A DNA stretch of 24,306 bases, taken from assembly GCA_037190665.1 (NCBI GenBank), contig JBBCJT010000199.1:1-24306 (forward strand), in the 5' to 3' direction. This DNA comes from JBBCJT01 sp037190665. GTDB taxonomy: Bacteria > Pseudomonadota > Alphaproteobacteria > Acetobacterales > Acetobacteraceae. Below, in pieces: positions 18,002-24,306 of the stretch. The translations under genes were made by a program, and so were the position numbers. The number at the start of each line of letters is the position of its first letter. Positions within the stretch are counted from its first letter, which is position 1. Below the pieces are notes generated by a model that did no database searches, was not told the origin of the DNA, and saw only the letters and a program-made list of their open reading frames with translations.

Positions 18002-19333
18002 ATGGGCGCTGGATCAGTCCGCCCGCTCGCCAAGCGAGGCCGAGGCGCATCGCTGTTGGACAGCGCACATGCAGACGAGGCAACTACAGGTGAGGCGATC
18101 GCTGCAGCAGATTCATCTGCGGGAAGTGGCGTCTGCCCGCCCCGCATGCTCGATGCTGGCCTGACGCAACTGAACACGCTCGTCGCCCTTCTTTCGGGCG
18201 ACGCACGCCGGAGTGCCGTATCTCGCTACACGGTGCCATACAGCCGAACGGCTCGATACCTCTCCGTTATGCATGCCGCTGTGGAAGCGAGGCGGCTCTC
18301 TTCCTCCCACCCGGGTGTCCTGCTGCACGGAAACTTCATTCCCAGTTTTCGAGGTGGCTTTACTATCGAAGCTACCTCAAGCCCAATGCACGGGCTGAGG
18401 CGGATTAGTGGAGGCCTCCGCGGCGTAATTGTCAGCCGCGCGGTGCTCGAGAATCTACACCTCGCACTGCATCTTGATGCCGACGGCCCGTTGTCCGGAC
18501 GCCTTTCCAGCAATGATACGCTGGTCTTATTCGGCCGGCGATCCGGACGCGATGTCGTCGTTCACATCGCTCCCAGCGGGTTTCACGACGGGATCGATCG
18601 CCATGCGAAAGGGCTTGCTCTCGCGCAGACGAATTTGCCGGAACGCACAGATATTCAGGTTCCGACAACGCTTGCGCACGATGTCGTCATGGGATGCCAC
18701 TTCCTTGTTCAATCACGGCTTTCAGGGTCGCCGGGGGGCAGTGACCCACTTTCTTCCATGCTGGCAGCTCTTGATAGTCTGTATGAGATCCAGTCGTTAA
18801 CCCGAGCCGATACTGCACAGGCCGAACTCGCATTCTTGCGGGATCCGATGGACACTCTATGCCGCTCTGTCCCCAACGAGCTTCGTGCTCCCGTAGAGGA
18901 TCTGGTCGCACGAACACGACGGATGTTCGAGATGGAGCTGCCTGGCGGTGCCTTGGTCCACGGAGATTCCTGGTATGGCAACATGCTCTTTGATCACAAG
19001 GGCAGAGTGATCGGCATTATTGATTGGGAGTGGGCGCGGAAAGGCGGCGCGCCTTTGGTCGATATTCTTCATCTACTATCGAGCACGCTCGCGTGGAGCC
19101 GGGGTGGCAGATTGGCAGCGGCCCTTACCTCCATCGTCAAGGGAGAGGCTGAAGCCAGCTGGATGGCTGCACTACAGAAAAGCCTCGCATTCCATGGCCT
19201 GCATAAAGAGCACCTCATCGCGACCGCCAATTTGCTGACCCTGCGTCGAATCTGGCAGGTCTACTGCCTGACGCGATCCGATGGAGAGCAATGGCTTCGT
19301 ACCCTGCTGCGGGAAGCAGAGGTCACCACGTGA
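18002..19333 (+). CDS. Phosphotransferase of the aminoglycoside/choline kinase fold, in a polysaccharide locus
   Basis: A 443-residue protein of the APH/choline-kinase superfamily. The catalytic loop is VHGDSWYGNMLF (D322 and N327 counted from this start) and the metal-binding IDWEWA follows (D341), then a conserved aspartate in LVDILHLL (D354). Together these form a complete Brenner-type kinase core. The N-terminal lobe (about residues 110-245) is plausible but diverged, and the first about 50 residues are low-complexity and unrecognised. Substrate unknown: within a surface-glycan locus it might phosphorylate a sugar, an amino alcohol such as choline or ethanolamine, or a lipid-linked precursor; resistance by antibiotic phosphorylation is less likely from context. 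The gene runs against its neighbours, has visibly lower GC (near 55-58% in rows I counted) and ends 23 bp from the convergent flippase, all suggesting separate acquisition. Confidence 0.75.
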   Translation: MGAGSVRPLAKRGRGASLLDSAHADEATTGEAIAAADSSAGSGVCPPRMLDAGLTQLNTLVALLSGDARRSAVSRYTVPYSRTARYLSVMHAAVEARRLSSSHPGVLLHGNFIPSFRGGFTIEATSSPMHGLRRISGGLRGVIVSRAVLENLHLALHLDADGPLSGRLSSNDTLVLFGRRSGRDVVVHIAPSGFHDGIDRHAKGLALAQTNLPERTDIQVPTTLAHDVVMGCHFLVQSRLSGSPGGSDPLSSMLAALDSLYEIQSLTRADTAQAELAFLRDPMDTLCRSVPNELRAPVEDLVARTRRMFEMELPGGALVHGDSWYGNMLFDHKGRVIGIIDWEWARKGGAPLVDILHLLSSTLAWSRGGRLAAALTSIVKGEAEASWMAALQKSLAFHGLHKEHLIATANLLTLRRIWQVYCLTRSDGEQWLRTLLREAEVTT

Positions 19334-19356
19334 GAGGCACCCACTCTTCAGCAGAG

Positions 19357-20859
19357 CTAATGTTGATGTCGTAGGTGGACTTTGCCGAGGAAGCTCAGGA
19401 TCGTCCGCTCGACCCCATCCGGTCGGCCAGCGGCCGCCCACAACCCCACAAGGACAATTGCGTAGGCTAGGGCGCCCGCAGCCGCATCCCCGATCAGCCG
19501 AATCCACGGGACGGATGGCAAGTGTGGATGCACAGCGATAACCACCCCTGCCATCCCCGCTGCTGCACACAAGGGTCGCCAGACTGCTCGGACGATACCC
19601 GTCACAGGCACGTTCAGAATTCTTACTAGCAACGCAAACATGATCGGGACGAAGGCAAGCGTCACGACAAGGTATGCGATAGCCACGCCCTCCACGCCGC
19701 GCCAGTCCGCACCGATCAGCGCCGCGCATAGCAGAAACCCAGCAAACGCAAGCGCGCGCAACGCGTTGGCGCGCGCATGGCCGGCTGCTAACAGCACAGG
19801 GTTCACGCTTCGCGCCACCCCCATCGCGCCGGATGCGACCGCGATCCACGGCAATACCTGAACTGCCCCGCTCCATCGGGGCCCCAACACGACGGCGACC
19901 ACATCCTCCGCCACCAGCGCCATGCCCGTGCCGGTCGCGCAGGCGACGAGTGCGACGAAGGAGAGTGCCGTGAGATAGTGCGCCTGCATTGCAGCCTGAT
20001 CGTGGGAGACACGCGCATACACTGCGTACAGTGCGCGAACGGGAGGAACCACGAGTTCCTCCGTCGGCAGCGCCGCCAGCTCCGCGCCCACTGTATAGGT
20101 GCCCATTGCTTCGGGCCCGAGCGTGGCCGCAACTGCAACGTGGTCGGCGCGGGTGGCACAGTAGTTGCCGATACTGGTCACCAGAGACCAGATCGAGAAC
20201 GACCACAATTCCCGTGCTCTGCTCAGTGCCATTCGGGGCCGGTACGGGATGAACACATAGCTCACCACGACGCCCACAACCGCCTGGGCCAGCGTGCCCG
20301 CGATCAGCGCCCAATAGTTGCGCAACAGAAAGGCAAGCGTGACAGTCACGGCAAAGCCGGCAAGCTTGCCGAAGAGCATGATCTGCAGATCACGCCTGAA
20401 ATCGAAGTGCCGCTGCAGATCGACAAGGCCAATATTCTCGAAGGCCTGGATCACCGGCCGCAGAGCCAGCGCCCAGACGATCCAGCTCAGTCGCGGATCG
20501 TCCAGCCACACGGCGACGAAGGGCGCAAGCAGCGCCAGAACGCCCGCGACACTGAAGCCGATGAGCAGCCCCATCGTCCACGCGGAATCATAGTGCGCCC
20601 GCTGCGGGTCCCGCATCCGGATGATCGCCGCGCGCTGGCCCGTCTCGGTCAGGACCTGAAGCGCGCCGATCACCAGCATCGCACTCGCGATCAGGCCGAA
20701 ATCGGCCGGGACGAGCAATCTGGCAAGGATCACCGTGCTGACGAGGCCGATGCCTCGCAGCATCCATCGACCGGCGACCATCCACGCAGATCCCGCCGCC
20801 ATCGCACGGCCCAGACGCGCCGGCGTCTGTTCGGCTGGCGTGATCGGGCTCTCGCTCAC
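19357..20859 (-). CDS. Oligosaccharide flippase (Wzx/MOP superfamily)
   Basis: A 500-residue polytopic membrane protein with about 12-14 hydrophobic segments, of the polysaccharide-specific MOP/Wzx group that flips lipid-linked repeat units across the inner membrane. The beginning (AGSAWMVAGRWMLRGIGLVSTVILARLLVPADFGLIA, about residues 22-58) is the usual first-helix pattern of this family. The start is a GTG at 20859 that overlaps the stop of the upstream deacetylase-like gene (GTGA), so translation is coupled. It is the last gene of the minus-strand polysaccharide run. Its 3' part (about 19360-19720) has lower GC than its 5' part, joining the low-GC patch that contains the kinase-like gene. 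Confidence 0.9.
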   Translation of the reverse strand: MSESPITPAEQTPARLGRAMAAGSAWMVAGRWMLRGIGLVSTVILARLLVPADFGLIASAMLVIGALQVLTETGQRAAIIRMRDPQRAHYDSAWTMGLLIGFSVAGVLALLAPFVAVWLDDPRLSWIVWALALRPVIQAFENIGLVDLQRHFDFRRDLQIMLFGKLAGFAVTVTLAFLLRNYWALIAGTLAQAVVGVVVSYVFIPYRPRMALSRARELWSFSIWSLVTSIGNYCATRADHVAVAATLGPEAMGTYTVGAELAALPTEELVVPPVRALYAVYARVSHDQAAMQAHYLTALSFVALVACATGTGMALVAEDVVAVVLGPRWSGAVQVLPWIAVASGAMGVARSVNPVLLAAGHARANALRALAFAGFLLCAALIGADWRGVEGVAIAYLVVTLAFVPIMFALLVRILNVPVTGIVRAVWRPLCAAAGMAGVVIAVHPHLPSVPWIRLIGDAAAGALAYAIVLVGLWAAAGRPDGVERTILSFLGKVHLRHQH

Positions 20860-21863
20860 GCTGTCTGCCGCAGCAGCATCTCGCGCAGCGCGAGTGGCGT
20901 GGTCGGCTGCCCGCCCAGCCGGCCGAGAAAGTCATCCAGGAACCGGTCGATCCGATCGAGGAAGCCGCGCAGTTCGGCTTCGCTGCGCGTATAGGGCGTA
21001 CCGCCCGGCATGAAGGACGGGCTGTGCAGCGACAGGGCAAAGACGCCGTTGCCGTCAGCCAGCCGGGCATCGACCAGCCGGCGCATCTCATCCAGCGACA
21101 CGCCCTCCGGCGTCAGCATGATCCGCTCAAGCATGCGGAACCGGGCGAGAATGCCCGGAATGCGCAGGCGCGCCGACATCTTGCCGAACACCTTCCTTCC
21201 GAATCCACCCTGCGCAAGATGACGCAGGGGGCCGACGAGTGACTGACTCACCGGCAGGTACAGCAGACGGCGCTCCGGAGATGTCCAGAACGGCCGATCC
21301 GGGTAACCGAAGAAATCCGGGCCGCCGCCAAGTCCGGCGAAATTCCGGTAAGGCATCACGGAGGTGTCGACCTCATAGCCCAGCTCGGCGAGCATCGACT
21401 CGCGGCTGATATCCAACCCGTAGCGGCCCGCCTTGTAGACGCGCGGCGCAACGCCGAGCTGTTCGGCGATGCGCGCCGTCAATGCCTCCAGCTTGCGGCG
21501 CTCAAGGTCAGGGTCGAGGTTGCAGGGATAGGAGTTATAGGGACAGACGACTTCCTCATACGGCGGGGTGACCCACGGATGGAGCTGCGCGCCGATCAGG
21601 CATTCCTGCGCGGCCAGCCAGGGTCCGAACACATCGACCGCGCGCGGATCGTCCGCGATCGGGTAGTCGATCAGATAGGCGGGTTGCAGGCCGTGGCGAC
21701 GGAAGATCGCCTGTCCACGGCAGATATGGCGGATGGACTCCGTCCGGTCATGGCGGCGCGAGAACGGGCCCGACCAGTCGAACTCCTCCTCCGTGTCGAT
21801 CACCACACAGAGAAGCGGCCGATCGAGTGTCGCGATCGCCGCCGGCAGGAAGGTTTCTGCCAC
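20856..21863 (-). CDS. Polysaccharide deacetylase-family protein, WalW-like
   Basis: A 335-residue protein related to the NodB-type carbohydrate deacetylases. The first strand motif VVIDTEEEFDW gives the catalytic/metal aspartate (D23). A histidine follows in AQLHPWVTPPYEE (H95), where classical NodB enzymes have HSxxH, so the second metal ligand is displaced or lost. KAGRYG (about 144-149) matches the conserved arginine segment, and SLHSPSFMPG near the end supplies a late histidine. This pattern resembles the WalW-like branch of surface-glycan clusters; activity as a deacetylase is likely but not certain. The frame is open to 22076, but that part is the shadow of the glycosyltransferase. I take the GTG at 21863, four bases after the glycosyltransferase stop. 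Confidence 0.82.
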   Translation of the reverse strand: MAETFLPAAIATLDRPLLCVVIDTEEEFDWSGPFSRRHDRTESIRHICRGQAIFRRHGLQPAYLIDYPIADDPRAVDVFGPWLAAQECLIGAQLHPWVTPPYEEVVCPYNSYPCNLDPDLERRKLEALTARIAEQLGVAPRVYKAGRYGLDISRESMLAELGYEVDTSVMPYRNFAGLGGGPDFFGYPDRPFWTSPERRLLYLPVSQSLVGPLRHLAQGGFGRKVFGKMSARLRIPGILARFRMLERIMLTPEGVSLDEMRRLVDARLADGNGVFALSLHSPSFMPGGTPYTRSEAELRGFLDRIDRFLDDFLGRLGGQPTTPLALREMLLRQTA

Positions 21864-21867
21864 CGGT

Positions 21868-22809
21868 TCAGACCCGCAGCCGCGCCTTGACGAAGGTCTT
21901 CGTCCCACGCAGTCCCGGCGCGGTGAACAGTATCTGGCGCAGGCTGTCGAACGGGCGGAAACCGGACAGCGCCGCCAGCCCCAGATGGTGCACGCTGCGC
22001 AGATACTGGCCGGGCACATTATCGAGGCTCTTGCCGATCTGGCTGTGCAGCAGCCCGATCGCACGCCGCCGGTCACGCCAGGACAGGAAGTCGCCCAGAC
22101 GCGCGAGATGGCGCCGGATCATCGGCATCGTATCCTGCATCACCAAGGTCGCGTGCCGCGCCATGTGGCTGCCGGTCGACATGCGGATGATCACCTGCCG
22201 GCTGTTGACCAGCGCGACGGTGCCGTTGCTGGCAAGACGGATCCAGAGATCGCGGTCCTCACCCACGCGGAGCGCAGGATCGAACGGGCGCAGGCCGAGA
22301 TCGACGCGGCGGGCCATCGCGCAGGGGGTGGCCACGTAGCAGTTCCACAGCAGCAGCTTCCAGCCTTCCGGCAGCAGTTCCGGCAGATCCTCGTACAGCG
22401 GGCGGATCAGCGCGCCCTCGGTATCCACCCAGTCAGCCTGGCAGCCGCAAAGCGTGACCTGCGGATGCGCATCCATCAGCGCCGATTGCAGGGCGAGCTT
22501 CTCGGGGAGCCATTCGTCGTCAGCGTCGAGGAAGGCCACGTACTCGCCCGAGGACAGCGCCACCCCCCGGTTACGGGCCGCGGACGGACCCGCGTTCGTC
22601 TCCTGGCGCACCACGACATGACGCAGGCCATGCTGCTTCAGCACCGCTTCGGCGCGGGCGGCCGTGTCGTCGGCGCTCGCATCGTCGACGACGATCACCT
22701 CAAGGTCGCGCAGGGTCTGCCGCGCGACGGAGCCGATCGCCACATCGATCAGGGAAGCGGCGTTGTAGGCCGGAATGACGACGCTTACCCGGGGTGCGCT
22801 GCCGGTCAT
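21868..22809 (-). CDS. Family 2 glycosyltransferase
   Basis: A 313-residue GT-A-fold glycosyltransferase that transfers a sugar from a nucleotide-sugar to a growing glycan at the cytoplasmic face of the membrane. The family start is clear: VSVVIPAYNAASLIDVAIGS (8-27), VIVVDDASADDT (38-49) with the nucleotide-binding aspartates, NAGPSAARNRG (72-82), and the metal-binding LDADDEW (94-100). No transmembrane helix is evident. The ATG at 22809 overlaps the stop of the upstream acetyltransferase (ATGA). The frame is open further upstream to 22995, but that segment lies inside the acetyltransferase gene and does not resemble the family. Confidence 0.93.
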   Translation of the reverse strand: MTGSAPRVSVVIPAYNAASLIDVAIGSVARQTLRDLEVIVVDDASADDTAARAEAVLKQHGLRHVVVRQETNAGPSAARNRGVALSSGEYVAFLDADDEWLPEKLALQSALMDAHPQVTLCGCQADWVDTEGALIRPLYEDLPELLPEGWKLLLWNCYVATPCAMARRVDLGLRPFDPALRVGEDRDLWIRLASNGTVALVNSRQVIIRMSTGSHMARHATLVMQDTMPMIRRHLARLGDFLSWRDRRRAIGLLHSQIGKSLDNVPGQYLRSVHHLGLAALSGFRPFDSLRQILFTAPGLRGTKTFVKARLRV

Positions 22810-23843
22810 CTGCGAAGCCTCCAGGTAAGCGACTGCCAGCCGCGCGCGACGTGTCCCCGCCACCCTTCCGCCCGCAAGTTCAACAGGCCGAACTGCCTCA
22901 CACCGGTCGAGAAATCGCGCTTCGCCTGGCTGTCGCCTTCGCCGCGATCTATCAGGCAAATGCCGTGCGCATCGGCCGCCATGAGAGTGTGCCACACGAG
23001 CATCCGCCCCGGCGAGACCTTCTGGGCCTCGCGGTCATAGACGGGGAACCAGTAGCTCAGATGCCCGTCGTGCAACAGGCCAAGATGGCGGGCGAGCACC
23101 CGTCCGCCAGCACTGAGCAGTGTCAGCACCGGTATGCAATCGGGATATTTCCCTGCCACCAGGGCGCGAACGAGATTCATGTGCCCTGGATCGGCGAACG
23201 AATCATCCACGCCAGTACGCGCATACTGGGCACGCTTGGCTTCGAGCAACGCCTGCACCGCGGCCTCGTCCGGGTTCGCCGTGAAGGAGAACTGTGGCGA
23301 GCCGAATTCCTTCTCAAGCCGGCGCGACCTTCGCTCGGTGTCTTGGAGGAAACTCTTGTTGGCGGCAGCCAGAGCGGCGAAATACGCGGCGGAACCATCC
23401 GGCAGTTCGATCACATGACCCGGGCGTGTCTGGCTGGCTACCAGGCCGAAGATCGCCTGACCGTCGCTGAGGTGATCGAAGAACAGCACGCCGATGCGGG
23501 CGAGATCGATCAGCCGCGCCGGAGCGATCTGCACGCCGGGCCGCGCGATCAGGCCGCAATGATCGGCGAGCCCACCCCCCATACGCTGGGCGACGCCCAT
23601 GCGGCGGCTCCAGGCATCCGCGAACTGGAACGGCAGGATGGCGGCGACCGCGTTGCTCCGGTCGCGAATCAACGCCACGTGGGCCAGGCCGGTCGCCTGC
23701 TCGCAGGCCAGCGCGAAGCCGTGGGAGAAGAAGGCACGACGAAGATGCGGCGTCTGCTTCAGCATCCCCGCCCAGTCCGCGCGTTCATCCGCCGTCAGTT
23801 CGGATGGGCGCTTGATCTCCGCGTGCAGTCCGTCGCCGCTCAT
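22806..23843 (-). CDS. GNAT-type acetyltransferase of the CelD/BcsL (FemAB-like) family
   Basis: A 345-residue cytoplasmic protein of the CelD/BcsL-like acetyltransferase group often found in cellulose and exopolysaccharide loci. Visible features are an N-terminal domain with FFSHGFALACEQATG, a lysine/arginine-rich central helix (QDTERRSRRLEKEFG), and a C-terminal acyltransferase half with ARHLGLLHDGHLSYWFPVYD and the conserved CLIDRGEGDSQAKRDFSTG near residues 297-315, where the family has a DxGxGxxxYK pattern. It probably acylates a sugar or a nucleotide-sugar amine; FemAB-type aminoacyl transfer is an alternative. ATG 23843 overlaps the stop of the upstream deacetylase (ATGA). Confidence 0.82.
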   Translation of the reverse strand: MSGDGLHAEIKRPSELTADERADWAGMLKQTPHLRRAFFSHGFALACEQATGLAHVALIRDRSNAVAAILPFQFADAWSRRMGVAQRMGGGLADHCGLIARPGVQIAPARLIDLARIGVLFFDHLSDGQAIFGLVASQTRPGHVIELPDGSAAYFAALAAANKSFLQDTERRSRRLEKEFGSPQFSFTANPDEAAVQALLEAKRAQYARTGVDDSFADPGHMNLVRALVAGKYPDCIPVLTLLSAGGRVLARHLGLLHDGHLSYWFPVYDREAQKVSPGRMLVWHTLMAADAHGICLIDRGEGDSQAKRDFSTGVRQFGLLNLRAEGWRGHVARGWQSLTWRLRR

Positions 23844-24306
23844 GCGGCGGCCCTGTGCGGGCGTGTCAGCAGTGAGAAGGCCAGCGCGGGTAGATCGAAG
23901 CCGTCACCTCCGCGCAGATATCGCAACTCAACCGACACGCGGCCGATGCCGCGGGGATCGGCAAGGTGTTCCGGCGCCGTCAGGCAGGCCTCGCTGGTGA
24001 AGCAGAGACCGAAACCCTCCTCCTGCGCGCACTGTATGAGTGCCGGGCTGCATCTTCCGTGCGGGAAGGACAGCGACGGAAGCGGGCCGCCCAATCCCGC
24101 CGCTTTCAGGGCGGCACGGCAGGTGGCCAGTTCGGCTGCGGCATCCGGCACGTCGGTGAGCGGGGTATGGCTGTGGCCATGGCCGCCGATCGCGATCCCG
24201 TTCGCCTGCATCTCCGTCAGTTCAGCGACATCGGCCATCTGTCTCGGCAGATCCGGATCAGGCAGAGCCTTGAGTGCGCTGGCGCGGCCTTCGGGCGAAG
24301 CCGTTG
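23840..24306 (-). CDS. Polysaccharide deacetylase family protein, C-terminal part (gene runs off the window)
   Basis: Only the last 155 or so codons are present; the frame stays open to the right edge, so the N-terminus with the first catalytic aspartate lies outside. The visible part includes the NodB second motif IGGHGHSHTPL, giving H-x3-H zinc ligands, and LSFPHGRCSPAL, which matches the conserved F-x-P-x-G segment. Such enzymes remove N- or O-acetyl groups from glycans. An internal ATG at 24238 is not taken as the start because coding similarity continues upstream of it. Its stop overlaps the acetyltransferase start, placing it in the same run of coupled genes. Confidence 0.85.
   Translation of the reverse strand, partial: TASPEGRASALKALPDPDLPRQMADVAELTEMQANGIAIGGHGHSHTPLTDVPDAAAELATCRAALKAAGLGGPLPSLSFPHGRCSPALIQCAQEEGFGLCFTSEACLTAPEHLADPRGIGRVSVELRYLRGGDGFDLPALAFSLLTRPHRAAA

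Noticed and set aside
21864..22076. Upstream extension of the WalW-like gene
   Set aside because: These 71 codons lie over the glycosyltransferase gene and have no resemblance to the family; the GTG at 21863 just after the glycosyltransferase stop fits better.
22810..22995. Upstream extension of the glycosyltransferase
   Set aside because: It lies in the acetyltransferase gene, is arginine-rich, and the family N-terminus begins at the ATG at 22809.

Overview
The window looks like chromosomal DNA of a high-GC Gram-negative bacterium, most likely an alphaproteobacterium of the Rhodospirillales/Acetobacteraceae kind. That placement is an inference from the carB-greA neighbourhood, the strong G/C bias at third codon positions, the Tat-type signal peptides and the branched-chain-type ABC transporter. 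I found no rRNA, tRNA, CRISPR array, insertion sequence or phage gene.

Layout. (1) Positions 39-5041, plus strand: core metabolism, carB, greA and a threonine dehydratase whose TTG start overlaps the greA stop. (2) 5067-7090, minus strand: an L,D-transpeptidase followed by a MepK/YcbK-like peptidase, a likely maker and cutter of the same peptidoglycan cross-link. (3) 7174-9074, plus strand: a fumarylacetoacetate-hydrolase-family enzyme coupled to a short-chain dehydrogenase, ending at a strong hairpin. (4) 9129-13722, minus strand: a complete branched-chain-amino-acid-type ABC importer in the order livG, livF, binding protein, livH, livM. (5) 13815-15480, plus strand: a remnant of an acyl-CoA dehydrogenase, then a MaoC hydratase and a CitE-like lyase, divergent from the transporter. 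(6) 15494-24306: a cell-surface polysaccharide locus. On the minus strand it has a partial polysaccharide deacetylase, a CelD/BcsL-like acetyltransferase, a family-2 glycosyltransferase, a second deacetylase-like protein and a flippase, all in one tightly overlapping run. A pyruvyl transferase and a sugar epimerase form a second minus-strand unit. Between the two units lies a plus-strand phosphotransferase of the aminoglycoside/choline kinase fold.

How the parts fit. The polysaccharide genes together would modify sugars (epimerase), assemble a repeat unit (glycosyltransferase), decorate it (acetyl, pyruvyl, possibly phosphoryl groups; deacetylation) and flip it across the inner membrane. Polymerase, export and initiating transferase genes are not in the window and would be expected past the right edge. 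The importer and the divergent hydratase/lyase pair may handle one carboxylic-acid substrate, but this rests only on position.

The least ordinary stretch is about 17.6-19.8 kb. It has visibly lower GC than its surroundings, a roughly 400-bp divergent control region with two perfect palindromes, and the unassigned kinase-like gene. Second is the gene remnant at 13815-14180, which looks like the scar of a deletion in a CoA-dependent degradation operon. I saw no clear sign of a wholly new system.
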